From positions 1 to 39,881 of the IMG/VR virus record IMGVR_UViG_3300005617_000205: 39,881 bases of DNA. One strand, 5' to 3'. Under the pieces are notes generated by a model, which was not told where the DNA came from, did not search any database, and worked only from the letters and a program-made list of their open reading frames with translations. This DNA is from a virus. Below are positions 7,874 through 14,341 of the stretch, in pieces. Both the position numbers and the translations under genes were made by a program. Position 1 is the stretch's first letter, and the number at the start of each line of letters is the position of its first letter.

Positions 7874-8064
7874 GATTTAAGCGTGTCACTCACCAATTCA
7901 GTTTGTTTGACTTCAACACCATGCGGCCAAAGAAGAAAGTACCAATTAGTGCCGAGCGTGTGCGTGAAGCTAAAGCAGCAATTGAGCGTGGTGATACGCG
8001 AACGTGTCTCAATGCATTGCGCGAGATACGCTATCGATTAGAAGCATTCGAATCTCGATTGTAA
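7870..8064 (+). CDS. Small basic hypothetical protein
   Basis: 64 residues, starting by ATGA overlap with the gene before. It is basic (FNTMRPKKKVPISAERVREA) with a helical C-terminal half (REIRYRLEAFESRL). Possible nucleic-acid contact is suggested by charge alone. No family recognised. Confidence 0.5.
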   Translation: MRFKRVTHQFSLFDFNTMRPKKKVPISAERVREAKAAIERGDTRTCLNALREIRYRLEAFESRL

Positions 8065-8095
8065 AAACCCAAACCCGAATCACCTTAAACGTAAC

Positions 8096-8878
8096 ATGGC
8101 AAAAGTTCTAGGCTTAAAGCAGCTACTCCAGCGCACTTATGATTTTCTTGAAAATCTCCCTCCTGAAATTATTCACAGCTTCGGAAAGCTCACAAGTAAT
8201 TTCATCATGATCATTTGGGGAGACTCGGCTAATGGCAAAAGCAATTTGATGATGCAGCTTCTCGCCATCCTCATGAAATATGGAAACGTGCTTTATGTAG
8301 GACTCGAAGAAGGCTTTGAAGCCACCATGCAACTCAATGCGCTCCGTAGCCTGAATGAAGAAAGTCACTCCGGCAAGATTCTTTTCGCTGATCACGAAAT
8401 GAGTTATGAGGAATTGATTAAGCGACTCAAAAGAAAGAAGAGCCCGCGCTTCATCGTGATCGATAGCATTCAGTACTGGAATATCACCTATGTTCAGTAT
8501 AAGGCACTTAAGGAAATGTTTCCGAAGAAGACTTTCATTTTCTTAAGTCATTCGAAAGGGAAAATTCCAGACGGAAAAACAGCAGACAAAATTCGCTATG
8601 ACGCAGGGATCAAAGTGCATGTGGATGGATTTGTTGCTTTTGTGAAAAGCAGATACGGAGGAAATAATCCCTATGTGATTTGGGAGGAAGGCGCGAAGAA
8701 ACATTGGGGCAAGAAGTATAAGAAGATCATTATTCCGATACCTAAAACCAAAACTGATGAACCCATTCATAACACTTCACGAAGTATGGAAAGCAAAGTC
8801 GAAACACATTCAAGAGAAGATTCAGGAGTTGTTGAAAGCAAAGTCGAATCCCATACAACGGAAGCTGCCCACACTTGA
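8096..8878 (+). CDS. RecA/DnaB-like P-loop ATPase
   Basis: 260 residues. Walker A is GDSANGKS (42-49), Walker B is FIVIDS (119-124), and a polar strand IFLSHSKGK follows (about 147-155). The layout is that of AAA_25/RecA-fold ATPases that load or assist replication and recombination. The C-terminal 45 residues are Ser/Glu/Lys rich and contain two copies of an ESKVE motif, from a 15-bp direct repeat. The stretch is low complexity and overlaps the next gene in another frame. Likely role is in phage DNA replication or transposition priming; exact activity is not determinable here. Confidence 0.7.
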   Translation: MAKVLGLKQLLQRTYDFLENLPPEIIHSFGKLTSNFIMIIWGDSANGKSNLMMQLLAILMKYGNVLYVGLEEGFEATMQLNALRSLNEESHSGKILFADHEMSYEELIKRLKRKKSPRFIVIDSIQYWNITYVQYKALKEMFPKKTFIFLSHSKGKIPDGKTADKIRYDAGIKVHVDGFVAFVKSRYGGNNPYVIWEEGAKKHWGKKYKKIIIPIPKTKTDEPIHNTSRSMESKVETHSREDSGVVESKVESHTTEAAHT

Positions 8879-9017
8879 AGAGCAAATAAATTTCGTGAAA
8901 GGTGCGCGTGAGCTTTTGGAAGTTGAAAGGAAGGCCACGATCATCATCGACAGCGATAATACCGAAATGCTTAAAGCGATAGAAAACAATTTGACAGAAC
9001 TAAAATTTATCGAATGA
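8757..9017 (+). CDS. Small helical protein overlapping the ATPase gene
   Basis: 86 residues from ATG 8757, reading the last 122 bases of the ATPase gene in the +1 frame. The non-overlapping part (LPTLEEQINFVKGARELLEV ... TEMLKAIENNLTELKFIE) looks like a genuine helical protein. The overlap contains the 15-bp direct repeat, which in this frame encodes two KAKS blocks. The true start could be later, but the next ATG is close to the 3' end. It shares 4 bases with the following gene. Confidence 0.55.
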   Translation: MNPFITLHEVWKAKSKHIQEKIQELLKAKSNPIQRKLPTLEEQINFVKGARELLEVERKATIIIDSDNTEMLKAIENNLTELKFIE

Positions 9018-9460
9018 AACGGTATCTCATCACCTCCGCAACATTCAGTGGAGAAATTCAGGTGCTCTATGGAGCTGCGGCTGACAGGCCAAGCAAACTC
9101 CTTTACATTGATTTTTTGAATTGTGATTTGACTGAGGAGCAGCTGCAATTTTTCAAAACGAATGTCCCTGTTTTTTATAGCGAAGAGAATTTCAATAAAG
9201 CTTTTGAGAAAGCGAAGTCGCTCAATATTCAGGAGCAAGGTTATCGCATCACGTTCGAAAACTTTTGGAGCAAATACAATCTCAAGCACAACAAACTTCG
9301 CGCTGAAAAGCAATGGAACAAATTAAGCGAGGCCGACCAGGTGAATGCCTATTTCGGACTTCGCAGTTATGAAAGGCACTTAATGCTCAACACATGGAAA
9401 AACAAAGCAGAGCCAGAGACTTATTTACGCGACCGTTATTGGGAAAGCGAATGGAAGTGA
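9014..9460 (+). CDS. Primosomal/replication-initiation-like protein
   Basis: 148 residues. The C-terminal half reads FENFWSKYNLKHNKLRAEKQ, then W-NKLSEADQ, and ends PETYLRDRYWESEW. This follows the pattern of the DnaT or phage-O type C-terminal domain (F-W-x-Y, A-x-x-W, P-x-x-Y-L-x-x-x-x-W-E) that contacts helicase loaders. The N-terminal part is not recognised. Location next to a RecA-like ATPase supports a role in replication start. Called from the pattern only. Confidence 0.5.
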   Translation: MKRYLITSATFSGEIQVLYGAAADRPSKLLYIDFLNCDLTEEQLQFFKTNVPVFYSEENFNKAFEKAKSLNIQEQGYRITFENFWSKYNLKHNKLRAEKQWNKLSEADQVNAYFGLRSYERHLMLNTWKNKAEPETYLRDRYWESEWK

Positions 9461-9636
9461 TCACAACACCCGCACAGAAAACTTACCGCGCTGGCGATAA
9501 GGTAATCATCACAGGACTTGTAATGATTTTCAGTCATTATATCATCACGCCCAACGGTCAAGTTCCTTTCTTCCATTACTACATCAACGGAGAGCAGTTT
9601 GGATATATCAATCACGACTTAACACAAGCACTATGA
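9451..9636 (+). CDS. Small hypothetical protein
   Basis: 61 residues from ATG 9451, overlapping the previous stop by 10 bases. An upstream ATG at 9394 is in frame but would overlap the preceding gene by 67 bases, so 9451 is preferred. The sequence (TYRAGDKVIITGLVMIFSHY; PFFHYYINGEQFGYI) looks like a small beta-rich domain. No family recognised. Confidence 0.55.
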   Translation: MEVITTPAQKTYRAGDKVIITGLVMIFSHYIITPNGQVPFFHYYINGEQFGYINHDLTQAL

Positions 9637-9839
9637 CGACAGAACAAAAACTAAAGGAACTGAAAATCATCAACGAGAAGATTGAAGAGATTGAGGAGAA
9701 TCTCGAACAGCTTCAAATCGAAAAGCCATTTGCTCTTGAGATCGATGAAAACGATAAAGAGACACGGTCTATTCTGATCACTCATTACGAGAATCGGAGA
9801 GAGAAAATTATTAATACGGCTAAGGAACTAATGAAGTAA
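9633..9839 (+). CDS. Small coiled-coil protein
   Basis: 68 residues, almost entirely a charged heptad-like helix (LKELKIINEKIEEIEENLEQ). It overlaps the previous stop by ATGA. It lies 24 bases upstream of the first DGR target gene. It is shorter than typical Avd proteins and I see no reason beyond position to link it to the retroelement. Confidence 0.55.
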   Translation: MTTEQKLKELKIINEKIEEIEENLEQLQIEKPFALEIDENDKETRSILITHYENRREKIINTAKELMK

Positions 9840-9862
9840 TAAACTTTTAAACCACAGTAAAT

Positions 9863-10306
9863 ATGAAAACAATGGAAGTACAAATCCCTTTCGTAATACC
9901 GAACGGGTTCGAAGTAGATAGCTTCGATTTGAAATCCTTGAAATTGAAATTAAAGGAAAAGCCGAAAGATGTAAAAGAGCGCATCAAAACCGTTGATGAT
10001 CTTCTTGCTGATCACGGCTACACGCAAGAACGGTTTGATCAGTTAAGCAAAGATTTGTCTTCAGACGAAAAAGCATACCGCTTACTGAAGTTGCTCACGC
10101 TGTCACTCAATGAAGGATGGTTTCCTGATTGGGACAATAGCAGCCAGCCAAAATACTATGCTTGGTTCTATATGGGCGGTTCTTCCGGCTTTCGGTTTCT
10201 CGACTACGTTGTTTGGGCACTCGTATTCGGATGTCGGCTCTCGCCTTTGCTTCAAAAGCAGCGAGCTAGCAACGCACGCAGGGAAACACTTCACAGAAGT
10301 TTATAA
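9863..10306 (+). CDS. DGR target protein 1, frameshifted inside its variable repeat
   Basis: As read, 147 residues. The N-terminal two thirds is helical. YYAWFYMGGSSGFRF then enters the variable repeat. After TGG the VR has GCAC where the template has AAC, a one-base insertion. This shifts the frame and gives a Gln/Arg-rich tail ending at 10306. If the extra base is removed, translation continues in the frame ending at 10325 as VGSRLCFKSSELATHAGK and onward, matching target 2 closely. So the intact family architecture is helical N-domain, variable segment, conserved SRLCF region and C-terminal helix. No signal peptide. It may be an inactive variant, a homing by-product or an assembly error. 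Confidence 0.8.
   Translation: MKTMEVQIPFVIPNGFEVDSFDLKSLKLKLKEKPKDVKERIKTVDDLLADHGYTQERFDQLSKDLSSDEKAYRLLKLLTLSLNEGWFPDWDNSSQPKYYAWFYMGGSSGFRFLDYVVWALVFGCRLSPLLQKQRASNARRETLHRSL
10174..10254 (+). repeat. Variable repeat 1 (VR1)
   Basis: 81 nt aligned to the template at 10746-10825 with one inserted base. I count 13 substitutions outside the indel and all fall on template adenines (to G, T or C). The flanks diverge from the template just outside these limits. The segment encodes GSSGFRF plus the diversified residues. Confidence 0.88.
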
Positions 10307-10330
10307 ACAATTCATGTCAATCTAATCACT

Positions 10331-10723
10331 ATGAAAAATTTCAGCGACTTAAAAACGTTCGAAGATGCTTGCAAGGTTGAGCGTCTTGACCCAAAGAAAT
10401 CAATTCCTGATTTCAAAGCCTTTGCACCAAAAGACAGAAAGGCAATGATTGCACACACCAAACTTGTGATCATTGTGAGGGCTGCAAATCGATTGGCCAA
10501 CAAAGGCAAAGCATGGAAGCCTGATTGGAACAATAACCAGTGGGACAAATATTATCCTTGGTTCTGGATGCAGGGCGGTTCTTCCGGCTTTCGGTTTGGC
10601 GACTGCGATTATTGGGACTCGGCTTCGAAGGTCGGCTCTCGCCTTTGCTTCATCTCGTCAGATGTAGCAACGCACGTGGGCAAGCAATTTGAGAAGTTGT
10701 ATAAGGATTATTTCACACTTTAA
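10331..10723 (+). CDS. DGR target protein 2 (variable protein)
   Basis: 130 residues, intact. The N-terminal 80 residues are helical and basic. KYYPWFWMQGGSSGFRF follows, then the variable stretch GDCDYWDSASK, then VGSRLCFISSDVATHVGKQF and a final helix LYKDYF. I recognise this architecture as a family of small variable proteins seen in Bacteroidota genomes and phages. The variable segment is internal rather than at the extreme C-terminus. It lacks a signal peptide or tail-fibre features, so it is probably cytoplasmic. Binding target unknown. It is tandem with a frameshifted paralogue and directly upstream of the template repeat. Confidence 0.85.
   Translation: MKNFSDLKTFEDACKVERLDPKKSIPDFKAFAPKDRKAMIAHTKLVIIVRAANRLANKGKAWKPDWNNNQWDKYYPWFWMQGGSSGFRFGDCDYWDSASKVGSRLCFISSDVATHVGKQFEKLYKDYFTL
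10573..10652 (+). repeat. Variable repeat 2 (VR2)
   Basis: 80 nt, colinear with the template without gaps. I count 13 substitutions at template adenines (A to G most often, also T and C) and one at a template T (T to G). Of 20 template adenines seven are unchanged. A 5-bp hairpin, CATCT-CGTC-AGATG, lies at 10651-10664 straddling its 3' edge. Confidence 0.9.
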
Positions 10724-10745
10724 AAGAACAGGTTGTGCGGTGGTT

Positions 10746-10825
10746 GGGCGGTTCTTCCGGCTTTCAGTTTAACGACTACGATAATTGGAACTCGAATTCG
10801 AATGTCAGCTCTCACCTATGCTAAA
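10746..10825 (+). repeat. DGR template repeat (TR)
   Basis: Non-coding 80-nt repeat with 20 adenines, concentrated in five AAY (Asn) codons when read in the target frame. AAY codons are typical of DGR templates because adenine mutagenesis of them gives wide residue choice without stops. Its last codon in that frame is TAA, where both VRs have TTC. It lies 22 bp after target 2 and 100 bp before the reverse transcriptase, the usual TR-RT order. Confidence 0.92.
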
Positions 10826-10925
10826 GACTTACTATCGCAGACCTTGCCTCTTGGCAAAAAATAACGTGAACAAAATCTAAGGCGTTGGTAGCGCAAGCGA
10901 ACGCGACTTATGAAAAGCAAAGGCA
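10826..10925 (+). ncRNA. TR-RT spacer, likely part of the DGR template RNA
   Basis: The 100 nt between TR and RT start contain two hairpins: TTGCC-TCTT-GGCAA, and a stem GCGTT (10882-10886) with AACGC (10900-10904) enclosing GC-GCAA-GC, a GNRA-type tetraloop. In characterised DGRs the RNA downstream of TR is needed for priming and reverse transcriptase binding. This stretch would fill that role here; that is inference from position and structure. Confidence 0.5.
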
Positions 10926-11879
10926 ATGAAAAGAATAGGCAACATATACAATGAAATTACCAGCCTGAAAAACATTCAGGACGCTGATGCGAAAGCGCAG
11001 AAAGGCAAAGCCACTCAATATGGAGTAATGCTCCACAACAAAAACAGAGAGGCCAATCTATTTGTATTGCAAGACAAGCTGATCAGCAAAACTTACCAGA
11101 CTTCGCGATACGATATTTTTAACATCTTCGAACCGAAGGAGCGAACGGTTTACCGTTTGCCTTACTTCCCTGATCGCATCACTCACCACGCGATCATGAA
11201 TTTACTTGAACCAATCTTTGTGAGCACATTCACAGCCGATACTTATAGCTGCATTAAGAGGCGTGGCATTCATGCATTGCTCTATAAGTTGAATGCAGAT
11301 TTGAAAGACTTAGACGGCACGCAGTATTGCCTTAAATTCGATATAAAGAAATTTTACCCTAGCATCGATCATGATGTGATGAAGGGATTGCTAAGAAGAA
11401 AATTCAAAGATCAGGATTTGCTTTGGCTGCTTGATGAGATCATTGACAGTGCACCCGGTCTTCCAATTGGAAACTACCTAAGTCAATACCTGGCTAATTT
11501 TTACCTCTCTTATTTTGACCATTGGATCAAAGAGCAAAAGCGAGTGAAGTATTATTATCGCTATGCTGATGATATTGTTATTCTCCATTCGGACAAGGCC
11601 ACACTTCACACGCTGCTTGCTGAAATCAAAACCTATCTACACGACCTGAAACTTGAAGTGAAAGAAACTCATCAGGTCTTTCCAGTAGAAGCTCGCGGCA
11701 TTGATTTCGTTGGGTATGTCTTCAGGCATTCGCACGTCAGAATCAGGAAGACAATTAAAAAGAGCTTCGCCCAAAAGCTCGCACGAAATCCAAACCATGC
11801 TTCGAAAGATTCATACCTCGGATGGCTCAGTCATTGTGATGCAAAACACTTAACCAAAAAACTACTAGCACATGCATAA
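10926..11879 (+). CDS. DGR reverse transcriptase
   Basis: 317 residues, compact, with no maturase or endonuclease extension. The palm motifs are visible: KFDIKKFYPSID (about 137-148, first catalytic Asp D139), LPIGNYLSQYLAN (179-191), where SQ replaces the QG of most bacterial reverse transcriptases and is typical of DGR enzymes, and YRYADDIVIL with YADD at 213-216. The enzyme copies the TR RNA with errors at adenines, and the cDNA replaces the VR in the target genes. It overlaps the next gene by 8 bases. Retron and group II intron enzymes are excluded by the short length and the TR/VR context. Confidence 0.95.
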   Translation: MKRIGNIYNEITSLKNIQDADAKAQKGKATQYGVMLHNKNREANLFVLQDKLISKTYQTSRYDIFNIFEPKERTVYRLPYFPDRITHHAIMNLLEPIFVSTFTADTYSCIKRRGIHALLYKLNADLKDLDGTQYCLKFDIKKFYPSIDHDVMKGLLRRKFKDQDLLWLLDEIIDSAPGLPIGNYLSQYLANFYLSYFDHWIKEQKRVKYYYRYADDIVILHSDKATLHTLLAEIKTYLHDLKLEVKETHQVFPVEARGIDFVGYVFRHSHVRIRKTIKKSFAQKLARNPNHASKDSYLGWLSHCDAKHLTKKLLAHA

Positions 11880-12171
11880 TAACTTTAGCGACTTCAACAT
11901 TAAGGCAGAAGTAAAAAATTTCAGTGGCGATAAAATCCCGGCAAAGAAGATTCTTAATCTTGAGATCAAGGTTCTCGATTTCAAAATTGAGCCATCGAAA
12001 TTATACGATGGAACAGATTGTCTTTACCTGCAAATTGAAAAGAGTGGAGAGAAGCGTGTTGTGTTTTCAGGATCAAAAATTTTGATGAATCAAATCAAGC
12101 GTGTGCCTGAAGGTAAATTTCCTTTCACTACAACGATCAAGGGAGATAATGACTATTACGAATTCACCTGA
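11872..12171 (+). CDS. Small protein linked to the DGR reverse transcriptase
   Basis: 99 residues, start inside the RT gene (8-base overlap). It is predicted beta-rich, with NLEIKVLDFKIEPSK, DCLYLQIEKSGEKRVVFSGS and FPFTTTIKGDN. It resembles small proteins I have seen next to similar reverse transcriptases in Bacteroidota phages, but I cannot name a family. It does not look like Avd, which is a four-helix bundle. It might be a nucleic-acid-binding accessory factor; this is speculative. Confidence 0.6.
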   Translation: MHNNFSDFNIKAEVKNFSGDKIPAKKILNLEIKVLDFKIEPSKLYDGTDCLYLQIEKSGEKRVVFSGSKILMNQIKRVPEGKFPFTTTIKGDNDYYEFT

Positions 12172-12503
12172 TGCCAATTGATTATAAAGAATATCATCCT
12201 AAATGGACGCTGATTGTTCGGCTGATAAGATTACGCACGATCAAGAACAATGGCAAAGACTGTTGCGAAGGTTCTCCTGCATTTCCTGATTGCAGAGCAG
12301 AAAATTATTTACCTCATCCGATTACTGGCAGCAAAGTAGTATTGACAACCGCTCACATTGATGGTGACAAAGACCATAATAAATTTTTCAATCTCGGAAG
12401 ATGGTGTCAACGCTGTCACCTTACGCATGATATTGGGCATCACGTGATGAATAGAAAATACGGAAGGCATCATAGTCGCAAACATCAATTGAAATTATTA
12501 TGA
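12171..12503 (+). CDS. HNH endonuclease-like protein
   Basis: 110 residues. It contains KVVLTTAHIDGDKDHN then NLGRWCQRCHLTHD and a His-rich tail. The AHIDGD histidine, the NL-x-x-x-C-x-x-C motif (C79, C82) and the later histidines match the beta-beta-alpha metal fold of HNH nucleases. A second Cys cluster (C31, C32, C41) may form the zinc site. Many phage HNH proteins act in packaging or as mobile nucleases; here it is in the early operon near the DGR, so the role is open. It may have lost activity, since the motif is somewhat divergent. Confidence 0.65.
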   Translation: MPIDYKEYHPKWTLIVRLIRLRTIKNNGKDCCEGSPAFPDCRAENYLPHPITGSKVVLTTAHIDGDKDHNKFFNLGRWCQRCHLTHDIGHHVMNRKYGRHHSRKHQLKLL

Positions 12504-12901
12504 GCAATCCAGCACAAATCAAAATCATTTACACTCTGCTTGGCTCGCTGCATTTGCGCGATGATAAAGAGAGCATTGTGAGTGCCTTTAGCGGTGGCCG
12601 AACGGATAGTGTACGCGAGTTAAAACCCAACGAAGCAGCTGCGCTCATTGCTCACTTAAAGAGTATGGATGATCCGCAAGAAAATAGCAATACCAAAATG
12701 CGCAACAAGATCATTGGCATGGCACGTGAAATGAATTGGCTTATCAAGGGCACTGGCAAAATTGATATGGAGCATTTGAATAATTGGTGCAAATCATTGA
12801 GCTACCTGAAGAAGCCACTCGATGATTATACGCATAACGAATTACCAAAGCTTGTGAGCCAGTTTGAAGAGGTTTATAAGAGTTATTTGAAGACGGTTTA
12901 A
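12500..12901 (+). CDS. GemA/gp16-like (DUF1018-type) early protein
   Basis: 133 residues. It opens with SNPAQIKIIYTLLGSLHLRDDKE, then SVRELKPNEAAALIAHLKSM, the pattern of Mu GemA (gp16) relatives: an early helical domain in which a short phage protein is recruited to DNA. The C-terminal extension (LNNWCKSLSYLKKPLDDYT) is typical of the Bacteroidota versions. In Mu, GemA affects host gene expression and DNA topology. It overlaps the preceding gene by ATGA. Confidence 0.65.
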   Translation: MSNPAQIKIIYTLLGSLHLRDDKESIVSAFSGGRTDSVRELKPNEAAALIAHLKSMDDPQENSNTKMRNKIIGMAREMNWLIKGTGKIDMEHLNNWCKSLSYLKKPLDDYTHNELPKLVSQFEEVYKSYLKTV

Positions 12902-12921
12902 ACATTTACTAATTTCGAGAT

Positions 12922-13257
12922 ATGAAAAAGCTAATCATCATTCTCCTCTCACCCCTATTTGCAATTGCACAGACGGAGCAAGGCTACGACAAAAAGTTTG
13001 TGAAGCTGAAGGCATCATACCCGGAGCTGTTGGCCTTTGTGAAGCAGGTGAAGACGAAAGACATTCAGGGAAAATACTATTCTCAGGGAGGGCTTAAAAC
13101 GAAGTTCGGGCAGGATGGCACTTACATATTGCACACCACTTCAAACCCTGCTCTCCACAAATTTGAGCGCATCAATTATCACTATTACATCAAAAACGAC
13201 ACTGTGTTCATGATGGAAGTTTATCCGAATAAGGGAGGAGTAATTGAATTGAAATGA
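12922..13257 (+). CDS. Small exported hypothetical protein
   Basis: 111 residues with a clear N-terminal signal sequence: KK, then LIIILLSPLFAIAQ, with likely cleavage after FAIA. The mature part is polar with a beta-rich pattern (GKYYSQGGLKTKFGQDGTYI). No lipobox cysteine is present. A secreted protein in the early operon could act in the periplasm on superinfection or envelope functions; this is inference. It overlaps the next start by ATGA. Confidence 0.6.
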   Translation: MKKLIIILLSPLFAIAQTEQGYDKKFVKLKASYPELLAFVKQVKTKDIQGKYYSQGGLKTKFGQDGTYILHTTSNPALHKFERINYHYYIKNDTVFMMEVYPNKGGVIELK

Positions 13258-13427
13258 ACCAGCGCAAAAAAATAACTATCGAGGACATTATGAAGCTCAA
13301 AAGGATTCTTGATGGACTACCGCCAATTCCTGATGACAAAATCTATCAAATTCCTGATATCCAAATCAGATTTAGGGAGAGAGAGAGACTCACAAAACTA
13401 ATAGCCAAACAATATCCAGCTACATAA
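13254..13427 (+). CDS. Small protein (57 aa), last gene of the early operon
   Basis: 57 residues from ATG 13254, overlapping the preceding stop by ATGA. The stop (13425-13427) overlaps the upstream arm of the operon terminator. The sequence is basic and helical (NQRKKITIEDIMKLKRILDG, then IRFRERERLTKLIAK). No family recognised. ATGA coupling and the downstream terminator support it as a real gene. Confidence 0.5.
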   Translation: MNQRKKITIEDIMKLKRILDGLPPIPDDKIYQIPDIQIRFRERERLTKLIAKQYPAT

Positions 13428-13451
13428 GCCTCGCAATGCGGGGCTTTTTTT
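13426..13451 (+). terminator. Intrinsic terminator of the early operon
   Basis: AAGCCTCGC-AAT-GCGGGGCTT is followed by seven T residues, a strong stem with one internal wobble and a short loop. It lies between the rightward early operon and the converging leftward late block. The A-rich start also gives partial function on the other strand. Confidence 0.85.
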
Positions 13452-13716
13452 ATTCCTTGTTTTTGAGGGCTTTGAGGATGGTGCTCTGAGCTAGGCAGAA
13501 TTCCAATGCGAGAGTATTCATCACATCATCATAGCGGATGCGCCTATCATTGTGAAGCTCATTGAAGCGTGAGCGGATGCGCTCGTTACGGGCTGCAAAA
13601 TTCTTCTTCTTGATGGCTGTGATTTTCTCGATGTGCTTGTTGACAGCGAACTCGCCCTCGAAAAGGGAAAGTGTTTGTGGTGTCTTCTCTTCTTGCTCTT
13701 CTGTCATTGAGCACAA
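13450..13716 (-). CDS. Small HTH-like protein ending the leftward late block
   Basis: 88 residues. The C-terminal half, RYDDVMNTLALEFCLAQSTI followed by LKALKN, has the arrangement of a helix-turn-helix. The N-terminus is acidic and the middle basic (KKKNFAARNERIRSRF). A Mor/C-type late activator is one possibility, but the gene sits at the end of a structural operon, so another regulatory or DNA-packaging role is equally likely. The stop lies beside the shared terminator. Confidence 0.55.
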   Translation of the reverse strand: MCSMTEEQEEKTPQTLSLFEGEFAVNKHIEKITAIKKKNFAARNERIRSRFNELHNDRRIRYDDVMNTLALEFCLAQSTILKALKNKE

Positions 13717-13760
13717 AATAAAAAAGAATTTTACTTAGCAAACACACAATGCAAATATTT

Positions 13761-14324
13761 CTATGGTAAAGGAACCTTTACCACTGAGTTGATTTGGAGC
13801 GGCACATTCATTTGAGTTTGCACGACCGGGTTGGCGGCATGATCATATATCACACACTTAAACCTTTGCTTTGTTACCATCAATGATTTGAGCATGTGTG
13901 GAGGCTGAATACCTACCCTTGCAATAGTGCCAATCACACGCTGATCATTTGAAGTATTGGCAAGTGAGCTAAAGGCATCGAGATAAGAGAGCTTGCTGCT
14001 CCAGTTAAGAAGTGTGCGAAATATTTTATCCATGATCACGGCATGGTCGGTGGCGTTTACTTTCTCAATACGCTTATCGTTTTCATAGACATTGGTTGTG
14101 ACTAAATGCAATGTCCACTCCACATCGGCCATTTGTATCTTAAAGCCAAGCTGTTGCAGTTCAATCTCCGCAGGGAATTCGATATACACGCCCGGATCAG
14201 CAACCATTGGTTTGCCATCCTTGCTAGTGGAATCGTACTGGCGTAAAAACCAATCGACCTCCTTCAGTTCGGTCACATCGGCCTGAAGTTTCTTTTTGAG
14301 GATTTGATATGGATAGGTGTACAT
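13761..14324 (-). CDS. Head-tail connector or tail-completion candidate
   Basis: 187 residues, downstream of the Mu G-like gene. It has mixed alpha/beta character, with GVYIEFPAEIELQQLGFKIQ and DVEWTLHLVTTNVYENDKRI. This pattern (short protein, VEWTLHLVT central strand, minimum-length terminal domain) resembles tail-terminator or gp37-like proteins of Mu relatives, which complete the tail tube. I cannot name a family with certainty. Position among head-completion genes supports a joining role. Confidence 0.5.
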   Translation of the reverse strand: MYTYPYQILKKKLQADVTELKEVDWFLRQYDSTSKDGKPMVADPGVYIEFPAEIELQQLGFKIQMADVEWTLHLVTTNVYENDKRIEKVNATDHAVIMDKIFRTLLNWSSKLSYLDAFSSLANTSNDQRVIGTIARVGIQPPHMLKSLMVTKQRFKCVIYDHAANPVVQTQMNVPLQINSVVKVPLP

Positions 14325-14341
14325 GGGTTATTCGTTAATCG

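Noticed and set aside
10110-10325. Separate 71-residue open frame ending VYKQFMSI
   Set aside because: It is the downstream half of DGR target 1 in the frame left by the one-base insertion, not an independent gene.
10926-11879. Retron or group II intron reverse transcriptase
   Set aside because: No maturase/endonuclease domain, no msr/msd-like structure, and a clear TR/VR system with A-specific changes.
12500-12901. Helical 133-residue protein as DGR Avd
   Set aside because: Its N-terminal pattern fits GemA/gp16-like proteins better and it is two genes away from the reverse transcriptase.
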